From Halalkalibacter hemicellulosilyticusJCM 9152 (lineage in GTDB: Bacteria; Bacillota; Bacilli; Bacillales; Bacillaceae_D): a stretch of DNA of 64,000 bases. Of the stretch, positions 17,252-26,367 are shown piece after piece. The position numbers and the translations under genes were made by a program. The first letter of the stretch is position 1, and every line of letters starts with the position of its first letter. Under the pieces are notes generated by a model that saw only the letters and a list, made by a program, of their open reading frames with translations, had not been told where the DNA came from and did not search any database. The stretch is taken from NCBI RefSeq assembly GCF_000513115.1, contig NZ_BAUU01000019.1:35038-99037 (forward strand), read 5' to 3'.

Positions 17252-18775
17252 ATGAAGAAAGCGAAAAAGCAAGGGTTTGTTCTTCGTTCGTTAGATACAA
17301 TTGAGGTTGTTGGAAATAAACTCCCACATCCAGTGACATTATTCTTTTATTTTGCTTTAGCTATTGTAATATTATCGGCTATTTTTTCACTGGTTGGTTT
17401 ACAAGTGCAAGATCCACTTAATGAAGGGGAGATCATTGAGGTTAAGAACTTACTAAGCGCTGAAGGAATTTCTTATATGTTCACAAGTGCAGTAGCCAAT
17501 TTCACAGGCTTTGCTCCGCTTGGCACGGTACTTGTAACGATGCTAGGGATTGGGATTGCGGAGCGTTCAGGCTTAATTAGTGCGATGCTGCGCGGGCTCG
17601 TTACTTCTGTTCCAAAGCAGCTATTAACGGCTGCACTTGTCTTTGGTGGTATTATGTCAAGTATGGCAGCGGATGCAGGCTATGTTGTGTTAACACCTCT
17701 TGGTGCGGTTCTTTTTGCTGGTTTAGGGAGACACCCATTAGCTGGACTAGCTGCCGCTTTTGCAGGGGTGTCAGCAGGTTATAGTGCGAACCTCTTGCTA
17801 ACATCACTCGATCCGCTATTAGGTTCATTGGCTCAGGAAGCGGCAGCAACCTTTGATCCAGGCTATGCGGAAACGATGAACTATGCGATGAACTGGTATT
17901 TTATGTTTGTTTCCGTGTTTGTGTTAACGATTGTTGGAACGCTTGTGACGGAGAAAATTGTTGAACCACGGTTAGGAACATTTAAAGGCCAAGTAGAAGA
18001 AGAGGTCAATTATTTAAAAGCCGAAGAAAAGACAGGCTTATGGGGAGCACTTATTGCATTTGTTGTTACATGTGCGGCTTTAGCTCTACTCATTGTTCCT
18101 GAATGGGGACCGATGAGAGGTGAAGATGGTGCAATCATTAGTTCACCATTTTTCTCATCACTTGTACCTGTTATTTTAATTATGTTTTTCATTCCTGGTT
18201 TTGTATACGGGAAGCTAACGAAAACGATTAAGGATGATAAGGATGTTGCCGATCAATTGTCTGATACGATGGCGACAATGGGTGCGTATATTGTCTTAGC
18301 TTTTGCGGCAGGTCAATTCGTCGCTTACTTTAACGAAACGAACCTCGGTCAAATCTTAGCGATTAAAGGTGCTGAATTCTTGGAGAATACAGGTTTTACC
18401 GGAATTCCACTTATTTTAACGTTTATTGTTGTGGCTGGTTTTATTAATATATTTATCGGAAGTGCCTCTGCAAAATGGGCGATTATGGCACCTGTGTTTG
18501 TACCGATGATGATGGGTGTTGGCTACTCTCCTGAATTAACGTTAATTGCTTATCGAATTGCTGATTCAACGACAAATATTATCTCGCCTTTAATGCCGTA
18601 TTTTGCAATCGTAATTGCCTTTGCGCAAAAGTATGACAAAAAGGTTGGGATCGGAACTTTGATTTCAACGATGCTTCCATATTCAATTGCTTTTTCGATC
18701 GTTTGGATCATTATGTTAATCGTCTGGATGACATTAGGTATTGATTTAGGACCTGGTTCGCCGACTTATTATTAA
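17252..18775 (+). CDS. AbgT-family transporter (p-aminobenzoyl-glutamate type)
   Basis: A 507-residue membrane protein with about 11-13 hydrophobic segments and two conserved-looking halves. The opening LDTIEVVGNKLPHPVTLFFY and the segments FTGFAPLGTVLVTMLGIG and GSASAKWAIMAPVFVPMMMG are typical of the AbgT family. AbgT imports p-aminobenzoyl-glutamate in Escherichia coli; other members export sulfonamides. ATG 17252 is chosen because GGAAGGAG lies 9 bases upstream; an earlier TTG at 17228 would put the ribosome site inside the gene. No abgA/abgB hydrolase genes lie beside it, so the substrate is uncertain. A strong terminator follows. Confidence 0.9.
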   Translation: MKKAKKQGFVLRSLDTIEVVGNKLPHPVTLFFYFALAIVILSAIFSLVGLQVQDPLNEGEIIEVKNLLSAEGISYMFTSAVANFTGFAPLGTVLVTMLGIGIAERSGLISAMLRGLVTSVPKQLLTAALVFGGIMSSMAADAGYVVLTPLGAVLFAGLGRHPLAGLAAAFAGVSAGYSANLLLTSLDPLLGSLAQEAAATFDPGYAETMNYAMNWYFMFVSVFVLTIVGTLVTEKIVEPRLGTFKGQVEEEVNYLKAEEKTGLWGALIAFVVTCAALALLIVPEWGPMRGEDGAIISSPFFSSLVPVILIMFFIPGFVYGKLTKTIKDDKDVADQLSDTMATMGAYIVLAFAAGQFVAYFNETNLGQILAIKGAEFLENTGFTGIPLILTFIVVAGFINIFIGSASAKWAIMAPVFVPMMMGVGYSPELTLIAYRIADSTTNIISPLMPYFAIVIAFAQKYDKKVGIGTLISTMLPYSIAFSIVWIIMLIVWMTLGIDLGPGSPTYY

Positions 18776-18780
18776 AATTA

Positions 18781-18823
18781 AAAAAGCGTAAGGCTAGCCT
18801 TTGTGGCTTTGCCTTACGCTTTT
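18781..18823. terminator. Bidirectional intrinsic terminator
   Basis: A 13-bp perfect stem AAAAGCGTAAGGC / GCCTTACGCTTTT with a 16-base loop lies exactly between the convergent AbgT-family and sspH genes and has A and T tracts on both sides, so it can serve both. Confidence 0.88.
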
Positions 18824-18824
18824 C

Positions 18825-19004
18825 TTAGTCTTCTGTTAGTTCACTAATTGCAACACTTTGCTTTTGCTCAGGGTTGTCAATCGGATGGATGGTTGCTTTT
18901 CCGTTGCTGCGGTCAACATGTTCAATGTAAATTTTTTGACCGTTGTGCATGACTGGAATCATCGTTTCGGAAGAAGAAATTTCTTGTGCTCGTTCTGTTT
19001 CCAT
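18825..19004 (-). CDS. sspH: Small acid-soluble spore protein H-type (SspH)
   Basis: A 59-residue protein of the SspH family, minor spore core proteins made in the forespore. It begins METERAQEISSSETMIPVMH and continues with NGQKIYIEHVD, then a PIDNPEQKQSVAISEL end. This follows the pattern I know for SspH: MDxxRAxEI, YNGVPVYIQxVD, then an acidic PLDEPE block and VxxxL. The ATG follows TTTAGGAGGTTAGTGTC, a strong ribosome site. It marks the organism as an endospore former. Sigma-G or sigma-F control is expected from the family, but I could not pick out a promoter. Confidence 0.85.
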   Translation of the reverse strand: METERAQEISSSETMIPVMHNGQKIYIEHVDRSNGKATIHPIDNPEQKQSVAISELTED

Positions 19005-19073
19005 GACACTAACCTCCTAAATGGTTTTATCCTTACTATTTATCAATTTGATGGAGGTTATGCATGTGATTCG

Positions 19074-20627
19074 TTATAAGTTGAACGTAGAAGGTGTTTT
19101 AATCGTGTTTCTTTCTTCTTTTGCTTCATATAGTAACTGATCTGCTTCAAGAAGTAGGTGGTCAAACGTATCATTCTCTTCTTTTGTAGAAAGGCCAATG
19201 CTTAATGTAAGCTTAATACCAGCAGTTAATTCCGTGTGTTCAAACGTTTGCTGAATTTTTTTCGCTGTTTCGAAGGCTTGGTTTAATGATGTTTGCGGTA
19301 ATGTGAGAGCAAACTCTTCACCACCAATGCGACCAAAAATCTCATCGTGCTCAAATAAATCACTACAGATGGTTGCGAATTGGTGCAATACTTGATCACC
19401 AACGTTATGCCCGTACGTATCATTAATCGATTTGAAAAAGTCGATATCAATGATCATAAGAGAAAAAGGAGTTTGTTTCTCAAGTGACTTAGCAAACTCA
19501 CTTCTTGATAAATCGACAAAATGACGACGGTTGTGAACTCTTGTTAAATAATCCGTAGTTGCTTGAATGAAGAGTCGCTTTTCTGTCCATTTTCGTGATG
19601 TAATATCCATTAACGTTGTTAAGTGACCAATGAATTCCCCTTTATGATTCTTCAATGGCGAAACAGATACTTCATAATAGACTTTGGAGTCAGGTGAAAC
19701 TTCAATTTGAACTTCTCTTAAATTGGAATAGCTTTTCTTCCATTGCTCATATTCGTCTAAGCGTTCATACCAATTGTGTCCTAGTGTAAGAGGGCCTTGT
19801 CCAAAGTTTCGGAAATCTTGTATGATGATCTCCGACGCTGCGGGATTTTGATCGATTAGTGTACCTGAAATATCAGTAACGATAACACCGCTTTTCATCT
19901 TTTCAATGAGCTGATCTCTAGCGATTGGCCAAATATAAAAGAGTCTGTAGCGAAATAGGCCCCATGCAATGAAAAGGCCGCTGAAAATAAGTACAATCGA
20001 AGTTGGAGCAAATGGTGCAAATGGATTGAAGTCAAATAAATCCAAGAGCATCGAAATAACTGGAATTAACAGCCCGGTAATTAATAGGACATATTGCCGA
20101 TTAAAAGGATGTATAGAATGTTTATAAGAACGATATAAAATGAAAAAGCTAATACAAATGAGAAAATAGGCATAAACAATGAAAAGAAGGCTTATCATTG
20201 TTCGATCATACTGAATAACCGTTAAGGAGCGGACCTGTTCTAGAGAAACATTTGTATGTAACAGAAAATGATGGTCATTGGTCCATATAAGAATGAGTGT
20301 TACAATGAGCGGAAGGCAAATGGGAACCAGATATTTCCCCTTTCCCCATTTGTCGTGTCCGCAATATTGGAGAGCAAAGATAAAATAGCAATAGGCCGAT
20401 CCATAAATACCAACTTGAGAAAAACGCATCCAGAATTTCTTTGCTTCAAAGCTTTCAACAAGTATTTCAAATGTATAACCAAACGACCAAACAAGGGCAC
20501 ACGCCATTAGCCAAGCAAATGAAATGGCTCCATTAGCATGACGGTTGCGCAGGGCATATATAATTAATAAAATTGAGATGATTGATGATGTAGTTAATAT
20601 AAAGTGATGTGGTGTATCGAAATTCAT
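19074..20627 (-). CDS. Diguanylate cyclase with 7TM sensor, PAS and GGDEF domains
   Basis: A 517-residue membrane sensor. Residues 1-225 contain seven to eight hydrophobic helices like the 7TMR/HisK_N module. A PAS domain follows at about 235-355 (SGVIVTDISGTLIDQNPAAS, then a DITSRK end), then a GGDEF domain from about 360. The cyclase site is intact: FGRIGGEEFAL, with upstream metal region IDIDFFKSINDTYGHNVGD. It should make cyclic di-GMP from two GTP. The inhibitory I-site normally has RxxD before the motif; here the aligned residues are EHDE, so product inhibition may be lost. The ATG follows GGGAGAATCGAC. It is a single gene between sspH and a divergent TIM-barrel gene. Confidence 0.9.
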   Translation of the reverse strand: MNFDTPHHFILTTSSIISILLIIYALRNRHANGAISFAWLMACALVWSFGYTFEILVESFEAKKFWMRFSQVGIYGSAYCYFIFALQYCGHDKWGKGKYLVPICLPLIVTLILIWTNDHHFLLHTNVSLEQVRSLTVIQYDRTMISLLFIVYAYFLICISFFILYRSYKHSIHPFNRQYVLLITGLLIPVISMLLDLFDFNPFAPFAPTSIVLIFSGLFIAWGLFRYRLFYIWPIARDQLIEKMKSGVIVTDISGTLIDQNPAASEIIIQDFRNFGQGPLTLGHNWYERLDEYEQWKKSYSNLREVQIEVSPDSKVYYEVSVSPLKNHKGEFIGHLTTLMDITSRKWTEKRLFIQATTDYLTRVHNRRHFVDLSRSEFAKSLEKQTPFSLMIIDIDFFKSINDTYGHNVGDQVLHQFATICSDLFEHDEIFGRIGGEEFALTLPQTSLNQAFETAKKIQQTFEHTELTAGIKLTLSIGLSTKEENDTFDHLLLEADQLLYEAKEERNTIKTPSTFNL

Positions 20628-20800
20628 GTCGATTCTCCCATTTTAAAATGATAATCGTGTGAAAACGAATAAATATAGTTCAATTTCACTAACGTCTCTA
20701 TCATATATGATCTATGTGTGTTTATCCATTGAAATGTGTGTAGGAAGAACTAAGATCTTTACATAAAGAGAGATTATGAGCTAATAAGGAGATGGAGAGG

Positions 20801-21592
20801 ATGATGACAATGAAATGGATCCGGCTAAAATCAGGCTTAAAAGAGGATCATCTCGCTAATCGCTTAAAGTACAACCCAGAAATTTTAGAGCTTCATTTGA
20901 ACGAGGAGGATATGTATCAACCTGGACGCCTTGTTGATACGATAAAGTGGTTACAGAGTCAAGGGGTAACGGTATACCTTCATCATCCTTCTAAGTACAA
21001 AGGCTACTATTTAGATATTATTAGTAATGATAAGGAAAGACGTTATTTTTATGATTGGTCATCAAGTGCACTTGCCACTATTTGTGAAAAAATGAATGTG
21101 AAATGTGTGATTCATTGTCATTATGCTAACTCGGAAAGCTCAAGAGGAATCGATGATCAGGTCAAACGATGGAATGTACGTAAGCGTATCGAAGAAATAT
21201 TATCGATTCATCCGACATGTTTTTTATGGGAAGATACAATAGGTGGAATCTTTTCAGCTGAAAACCCTTTTTTACGTAAAGAAATTATCGAGCCATTAAA
21301 TTTACCTCTCACTATCGATATTAGTCATTCATTTATAGCTTTAAACGGATCGAATGAACGACTTCAAAAACATCTTGAAAATTACGCTTATTATGCTAAA
21401 TATTATCATGTGGTCGACAGCAAGGGCCTCAAGCATGATTCATTGCCACTTGGTGATGGGAATATTGATTGGAAGATGGTCAAGCCATTTGTCGTTGATA
21501 CAGATTTTATTTTCGAGATCGGATTAAGTGATTCAGACCATTTGGATTGTAGTCCGATGCTTGCGAGTGCGGCGTATTTTGCAAAGGTATAA
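20801..21592 (+). CDS. TIM-barrel (xylose-isomerase-like) family protein
   Basis: A 263-residue protein with TIM-barrel strands: EILELHLNEED near 28, VTVYLHHPSKY near 55, CVIHCHYANS near 102, FLWEDTIGG near 144, LTIDISHSF near 172, KYYHVVDSKGLKHD near 204 and FIFEIGLSD near 236. The HH, HCH, ED, DISH and HVVDSKG elements fit a metal-dependent AP_endonuc_2-type enzyme acting on a sugar or sugar phosphate. ATG 20801 follows AAGGAGATGGAGAGG at a suitable distance. It stands alone and shows little direct similarity to the TIM-barrel protein at 10511. Reaction unknown. Confidence 0.72.
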   Translation: MMTMKWIRLKSGLKEDHLANRLKYNPEILELHLNEEDMYQPGRLVDTIKWLQSQGVTVYLHHPSKYKGYYLDIISNDKERRYFYDWSSSALATICEKMNVKCVIHCHYANSESSRGIDDQVKRWNVRKRIEEILSIHPTCFLWEDTIGGIFSAENPFLRKEIIEPLNLPLTIDISHSFIALNGSNERLQKHLENYAYYAKYYHVVDSKGLKHDSLPLGDGNIDWKMVKPFVVDTDFIFEIGLSDSDHLDCSPMLASAAYFAKV

Positions 21593-21660
21593 ACTACTAG
21601 AACAGGATACTAGGGTGTGTAGCTGAAGTAACTTATTTGAAGATAACCTAGGAGAATCAA

Positions 21661-21872
21661 GGGGGCATAGAAGAGTGTGGTTTCCGACTATCGCTTGCTT
21701 AACCTTAACACCATAGAGGATCCTCATTCCGTAAATTAGGGGAAATGGAGCTAGAAAGTGAATAAAAGGAATCCTCATTCCGCTGATCATAATTGTGAAA
21801 AATGAGGATGAAGCGGTTGAATAGCGGAATGAGGAACCAATTCATGTTAATGCTCTAGCGCTTGTAACGGCT
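21661..21872. repeat. GGAATGAGG-module intergenic repeat, copy C
   Basis: Contains TCCTCATTCCG at 21721-21731, a second GGAATCCTCATTCCGC at about 21768-21782, then opposite-facing AAAATGAGGATGAAGCGG and AGCGGAATGAGGAACC (21823-21838). It ends near TTGTAACGGCTC, the string that borders copy B. It separates a plus-strand TIM-barrel gene from the minus-strand bactofilin gene, so it may also end both transcripts. Confidence 0.6.
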
Positions 21873-21907
21873 CAGTACGACGTAATGAAGAACCTTCCAT
21901 TACCTCC

Positions 21908-22306
21908 TTACTCTGCAACTTCTATCTTCTCTGACTGATCCTTCTTTTCCAAAGGTGTTGGTTCGTTGTTTTCGTTCATTTGACTTTCACCGTTAAAGCG
22001 TGCACCATCTTCTATAATCATTCCGTTCATTTGGGCTTTCCCGGAGAAAGAGCCCCCTGCTTGAATTTGTAGTTTCTCTGTGGCGTGAAGCTTTCCTTTG
22101 ATTGTTCCTGCAATGATGACATTTCTAGCTGAAATAGATGGTTCTACTAAGCCATCCTTACCGACGATGACATCACCCTCACATTCAACTCCTCCAAGTA
22201 TCTTACCTTCCACTCGTAGACTTGTTTGTGTCTTAATCGTTCCTTCGATAGTCGTATCAGCACCTATGACTGTGTCGAATACTTTTGTTTTATCATTTTT
22301 AAACAT
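21908..22306 (-). CDS. Bactofilin (polymer-forming cytoskeletal protein)
   Basis: A 132-residue bactofilin (DUF583). The core at about 15-105 is a right-handed beta helix with repeating turns: TVIGADTTIEGTIKT, LRVEGKILGGVECEGDVIVG, NVIIAGTIKGKLHA and FSGKAQMNGMIIEDGA. The tail is short, polar and charged. Bactofilins form filaments without nucleotide and place envelope enzymes in the cell. The gene lies 29 bases behind an M23 peptidase gene in the same direction, a pairing known in several bacteria where the filament positions a peptidoglycan hydrolase. The ATG follows GAAAGGAAGATTCG. Confidence 0.92.
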   Translation of the reverse strand: MFKNDKTKVFDTVIGADTTIEGTIKTQTSLRVEGKILGGVECEGDVIVGKDGLVEPSISARNVIIAGTIKGKLHATEKLQIQAGGSFSGKAQMNGMIIEDGARFNGESQMNENNEPTPLEKKDQSEKIEVAE

Positions 22307-22335
22307 CGAATCTTCCTTTCTATGATAGAGCTTGC

Positions 22336-23271
22336 TTACTCGTAATCTAAAAATAGAGTCATATATGGATACGGGTCTACTGGCTCACCATACTTCCAAA
22401 TTTCATAATGTAAATGTGGCCCAGTACTTCTCCCTGTACTTCCTAGTAATCCAATTATTTCCCCTTTCTCCACTTCCTGTCCAGTTTCAACCTTAATTTC
22501 CGAGAGGTGAGCATACAACGTTTCATAGGTTGAAGAATGCTCGATAATAATTGTATTTCCATACCCACCGTAATATTGAGCTAAAGTGACTGATCCATCT
22601 GCTCCGGCATAGATAGATGTTCCTGTAGGTCCACCTAAATCAATCCCGGAATGAAAGGCTGATGTACGGCGAAACGGATCTTCTCTTAGACCGTAATGTG
22701 AGGTGATCGTTTGCACGTCAGCAGGCCATGCGGTAGGGACTCTTTTTAATGCTTCACTCATTTCATGAATATCGGCAATCGTTGTTTGATAGCTTTCAAT
22801 CAAGCCTTGAAGCGTCAGGTTATCTAGATCCATCTCTTCATTCTTTTTTAATGAATTCGAAACAGGGATGTCAATCCCTCCACTAGAGTCAGAGGAATTT
22901 GCTCGGTCGTTAGCTTGCTCGACTGTATCAATGATTTCAGACATATATTCACGCATTTCATTTTCTAGAGTGGCGAGGTTTTGCATTTTTGTCTCATATT
23001 CTGTTGTTTCATCTTCTAAAAAAGCTAGATTTAAACGTAGTGATTCGACCTTTTCCGTATGATACGCTAATTCATCGCTAAGCATTTCGTTTTCTTGTGT
23101 GAGCTGTTCGTTCGTATGTTGGGAGAAAAAGAAAAAGGCTAAAGGAATGAAGATCACTAATGGAAGTCCAGTTAAAACGAAGGACGGAATATTTAGATGA
23201 ATCACAGGTTTGGATGAGTTCGAAAAAATAATAAAAGACCAGCGACTTGTGAGCCGTTTCTTCCAATTCAC
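22336..23271 (-). CDS. Membrane-anchored M23 (LytM-type) peptidoglycan endopeptidase
   Basis: A 311-residue protein with one membrane helix at about 30-48 and a coiled-coil segment at 50-110. The C-terminal M23 domain lies at about 195-305. The zinc site is FHSGIDLGG (HxxxD) and HLHYE (HxH), both intact, so it should cut peptide cross-links outside the membrane. GTG 23271 is used because AAGGAGGATAAACGA lies directly before it. The downstream bactofilin gene suggests that its site of action is set by the filament. Related operons shape cells or stalks in other bacteria. Confidence 0.92.
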   Translation of the reverse strand: MNWKKRLTSRWSFIIFSNSSKPVIHLNIPSFVLTGLPLVIFIPLAFFFFSQHTNEQLTQENEMLSDELAYHTEKVESLRLNLAFLEDETTEYETKMQNLATLENEMREYMSEIIDTVEQANDRANSSDSSGGIDIPVSNSLKKNEEMDLDNLTLQGLIESYQTTIADIHEMSEALKRVPTAWPADVQTITSHYGLREDPFRRTSAFHSGIDLGGPTGTSIYAGADGSVTLAQYYGGYGNTIIIEHSSTYETLYAHLSEIKVETGQEVEKGEIIGLLGSTGRSTGPHLHYEIWKYGEPVDPYPYMTLFLDYE

Positions 23272-23681
23272 TCGTTTATCCTCCTTATTTTAATGTTTAC
23301 TTCGACATGTTTCCCAGGAAATATTGTAAGCGTTACAGCATTTTTTCTATTTCAACATTTGCCATTATAACATCAAATTATGACATAATACCTATTTTTT
23401 CGATAAAAAATAAATTTTTATTGGGGTATTACTAGGTAAATTCGGAAGAGAGTTAATAGTTAATTTGGGAGAGAGAAAGAAGAGTTAGTAAGAATGGACT
23501 TCTTAATTAGCTTTTATGTGTGATGATTTCAAGCCTTTAGAACTACTGAACGAAAATGGTTAATTTTATATGGGAGTAAAAGGTATGATATGTTATAATT
23601 TGGAGGTTGTTATTTATGAAAATAGTACCTGTTGAAAAGATGAGTTGATAGTTCAAATGGAATATGAAGAGGTGTGACAAA
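23272..23681. other. Intergenic region between the divergent M23 and chemoreceptor genes
   Basis: About 410 AT-rich bases. It holds an extended -10 promoter candidate at 23591-23599. There is also a ten-codon frame at 23616-23648 (ATG AAA ATA ... TGA) behind TTTGGAGG, which may be a leader peptide or chance. A purine-rich stretch at about 23440-23490 has no clear structure. Confidence 0.4.
23591..23599 (+). promoter_or_regulatory. Candidate extended -10 promoter for the chemoreceptor gene
   Basis: TGTTATAAT fits an extended -10 element (TGnTATAAT) about 80 bases before the chemoreceptor start. No good -35 hexamer lies at 17 bases, as is common with extended -10 promoters. I do not see a sigma-D type box. 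Confidence 0.4.
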
Positions 23682-25385
23682 ATGAAGAGACTTATGAAGA
23701 AATTACGATTTAAAACATTAAGAGCGAAAATATTAGCAGGATTTTTCGTGGTGCTATTTTTAACACTTTATATAAGTGTGAGTGGCGGTATTATGACTTA
23801 TATAGTCAATCAAAATACAACGAATATTGTAGAGGAAGATTTACCACTGTTAATGGCAAATGAACGTTTAGCTTATAATATGGCTGAAAGGATAGCAGCT
23901 TCAAGAGCGTATATTTTATATGGTGATGAGGTATATAAAGAAGATTTTGAAAGAATTACTGAGGAAAGTATTGAACATCAGGAATATTTACTTTCAAATA
24001 GTGATTTTCCGCAAATGGAATATTTAGTTGAACGTTCAATGGAATGGCGGGCTATAGTTGAAGATATTTTTATCGATTACGATAATGGCAATATTGAGCT
24101 TGCAACACAGCGGCTACGAGATGAAGCACAGCCGATTGCGATCGTACTAATGGGTGGCTTTCAAGAAATGGCTGAATCCCAGTCAAATGATGTCATTGAG
24201 GAAGGGCAGGAACAAATACGTTGGGCGAACATTTTTCAAAGTATTGCAATTGGAGCGGGCATAATAGCGGTTGTCATTGGTGTTATCATCGCCATTTATA
24301 CATCCAACCAAATTTCTCGTCCTGTCAAAATGGTTTCAACCCGTATGCAACAGATCGCTGCCGGTGATTTAAGTCAGGAGCAGCTACAGACGAAATCTCA
24401 AGATGAAATCGGTCAGCTAGTCGATGCGACAAATAAAATGACCGATCAAATGCGTGCATTATTATCACAAATTACAGAGGTGTCTGGAACGGTTACGGCT
24501 CAAAGTGAGGAATTAACGCAATCAGCTGATGAGGTGAAGCAAGGAGCGGAACAGGTTGCTGTAACGATGCAGGAATTATCGACTGGTGCTGATGCACAAG
24601 CGAATCATTCTAGTGAGATTTCTGAAACAATCGAACTATTTGCGACGAAGGCCAATACGGCTAATTCGAATGGTCAAGGTGTCTATGAATCATCACAAGG
24701 TGTGTTGGAGCTAACGACAGAGGGTAGTCAGCGTATGAAGGAGTCAGTTGGACAAATGACGAATATTGATCAAGTGGTGAGTGGAGCAGTAGAGCGTGTT
24801 CAAGGTCTTGACCAACAGGCACAGAACATTTCGCAGCTTGTGGCGGTTATTCGTGATATTGCCGAACAGACGAATTTATTGGCATTGAATGCAGCGATTG
24901 AAGCAGCAAGAGCAGGTGAACATGGAAAAGGGTTTGCGGTTGTAGCTGATGAAGTACGCAAGTTAGCGGAGCAAGTGACAAATTCAGTTGGAGATATTAC
25001 GAATATCGTAAGTGGGATTCAAAAGGAATCGAATGACGTTGCCTTATCATTACAAAGTGGTTATGAAGAAGTTGAAAAAGGAAAGCAGCAGATGGAGTTA
25101 ACAGAGGAAACGTTTACGAAGATTGATCGAGCGATAGCTAATATGAGTTCACGTATTCAAGAGATTACGACAAGCCTTTCTGAGATGGCTCATGATAGCC
25201 AGTCTATTCATTCATCAATTGAAGAAATTGTCTCTATCTCAGAAGAGTCAGCCGCAGGAATTGAAGAAACGACGGCCTCCTCGCAACAAACGAGTAGTTC
25301 GATGGAAGAAATGGCTGAAAGCTCAGGAGAGCTAGCGAGATTAGCACAAGATTTACAAGACTCGATGAAGAAATTTAAATTGTAG
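23682..25385 (+). CDS. Methyl-accepting chemotaxis protein
   Basis: A 567-residue membrane chemoreceptor. Membrane helix 1 lies at about 15-40, a four-helix-bundle type sensor domain spans 40-185 and helix 2 is at about 188-210. A HAMP domain follows ([16 protein letters not shown]), then a long cytoplasmic signalling coil. The hairpin tip has the conserved [20 protein letters not shown] followed by [19 protein letters not shown], which contacts CheA and CheW. There is no C-terminal pentapeptide for CheR. ATG 23682 follows GAAGAGGTGTGACAAA. The ligand cannot be read. A copy of the dispersed hairpin ends the gene. A second, broken chemoreceptor lies at 38797-40477. Confidence 0.93.
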   Translation: MKRLMKKLRFKTLRAKILAGFFVVLFLTLYISVSGGIMTYIVNQNTTNIVEEDLPLLMANERLAYNMAERIAASRAYILYGDEVYKEDFERITEESIEHQEYLLSNSDFPQMEYLVERSMEWRAIVEDIFIDYDNGNIELATQRLRDEAQPIAIVLMGGFQEMAESQSNDVIEEGQEQIRWANIFQSIAIGAGIIAVVIGVIIAIYTSNQISRPVKMVSTRMQQIAAGDLSQEQLQTKSQDEIGQLVDATNKMTDQMRALLSQITEVSGTVTAQSEELTQSADEVKQGAEQVAVTMQELSTGADAQANHSSEISETIELFATKANTANSNGQGVYESSQGVLELTTEGSQRMKESVGQMTNIDQVVSGAVERVQGLDQQAQNISQLVAVIRDIAEQTNLLALNAAIEAARAGEHGKGFAVVADEVRKLAEQVTNSVGDITNIVSGIQKESNDVALSLQSGYEEVEKGKQQMELTEETFTKIDRAIANMSSRIQEITTSLSEMAHDSQSIHSSIEEIVSISEESAAGIEETTASSQQTSSSMEEMAESSGELARLAQDLQDSMKKFKL

Positions 25386-25399
25386 AGTTGAAAAAAAGG

Positions 25400-25433
25400 C
25401 ACTGAAAAAGTTTGACTTTTAACTTTTTCAGTG
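25400..25433. terminator. Dispersed CACTGAAAAAGT hairpin, copy 3 (terminator)
   Basis: CACTGAAAAAGTT / AACTTTTTCAGTG, a perfect 13-bp stem with the 8-base loop TGACTTTT, 15 bases behind the chemoreceptor stop. The T-rich right arm suits termination. Confidence 0.75.
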
Positions 25434-25574
25434 TTCTTCTTTTTTCTATTGAATGCGAATGGATTTCAAAAATAATCGTACACATTTCGCTGAACGAAGC
25501 ATACGGTTCAATGGCTATACGAGACACGAATTTATTTTGTATAATAGTTCTTAGAAAAATAAGAGATGGAGTGA

Positions 25575-26219
25575 ATGATTGTGAATGTATTCGTACGTGC
25601 CCTTACGACCCTTTGTTTGTTGCTTTTAGTAGGCTGTGGGACAAGCAATGAGCCTGATAGCCATGATGAATCTATTACAGGAGAATGGTCAGGGGAGGAT
25701 AATCCAGCTGTGACGATTGAGATGGAAACAGGAGGCGAGGTTGTCATTGAGCTTTATCCTGAGGTTGCACCAAATACAGTTGCCAATTTTATTGCGCTAG
25801 TCGAGGATGGCTTTTATGATGGTTTAATTTTTCATCGAGTTATTCCTGGGTTTATGATTCAAGGTGGAGACCCAGAAGGAACAGGGATAGGTGGGCCTGG
25901 TTATTCCATTGAGGGGGAATTCTCCTTAAATGGCTTCGAAAATGAACTTGTACACGAACGTGGAGTCATTTCGATGGCTCGTTCGCAGCATCCGGATTCG
26001 GCGGGGTCACAGTTTTTTATTATGGTGGATCAAGCTAGCCACCTCGATGGTGAGTATGCAGGGTTTGGACAAGTGATAAGTGGAATGGATATTGTTGATC
26101 AAATTGTAGCAGTAGAAACGGGTGCACAGGATCGCCCAGTCGAAGAACAGCGTATGTCCCGTGTTGTTGTAGATGTGAAAGGGATCGACTATTCTGATCC
26201 TGTGAGGATTGAAAATTAA
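25575..26219 (+). CDS. Peptidyl-prolyl cis-trans isomerase, cyclophilin type, predicted lipoprotein
   Basis: A 212-214-residue secreted foldase. The signal peptide ends in the lipobox LLLVGC near residue 21. The cyclophilin domain runs from about 48 to 200. Active-site blocks are clear: FHRVIPGFMIQGGD, GVISMARSQHPDSAGSQFFI and a weaker last block around YAGFGQVISGMDIVDQI. It should catalyse proline isomerisation on the outer face of the membrane, like other lipoprotein foldases. GGAG lies only 3 bases before ATG 25575 but 9 bases before GTG 25581, so the latter may be the true start. It stands alone and is ended by hairpin copy 4. Confidence 0.92.
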   Translation: MIVNVFVRALTTLCLLLLVGCGTSNEPDSHDESITGEWSGEDNPAVTIEMETGGEVVIELYPEVAPNTVANFIALVEDGFYDGLIFHRVIPGFMIQGGDPEGTGIGGPGYSIEGEFSLNGFENELVHERGVISMARSQHPDSAGSQFFIMVDQASHLDGEYAGFGQVISGMDIVDQIVAVETGAQDRPVEEQRMSRVVVDVKGIDYSDPVRIEN

Positions 26220-26240
26220 TTAAAAGAGGTTGGGAAAACG

Positions 26241-26280
26241 AGGGCACTGAAAAAGTTGATTTGTCCTTTTTCAGTGCTCT
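26241..26280. terminator. Dispersed CACTGAAAAAGT hairpin, copy 4 (terminator)
   Basis: AGGGCACTGAAAAAG / CTTTTTCAGTGCTCT; at least 12 bp (GCACTGAAAAAG) pair perfectly around GTTGATTTGTC... in the loop. It lies 21 bases after the cyclophilin gene. Confidence 0.75.
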
Positions 26281-26367
26281 TTGGAAAACACTTTTGTTCT
26301 AGTCTTTTTACTTTTTATTAAGTTGAGGTACACTGAAGGAATTTCTATTGTAGACCGATCGCCTTCA

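Noticed and set aside
23616..23648. Ten-codon frame behind TTTGGAGG upstream of the chemoreceptor
   Set aside because: Too short to judge; could be a leader peptide, but nothing else supports it.
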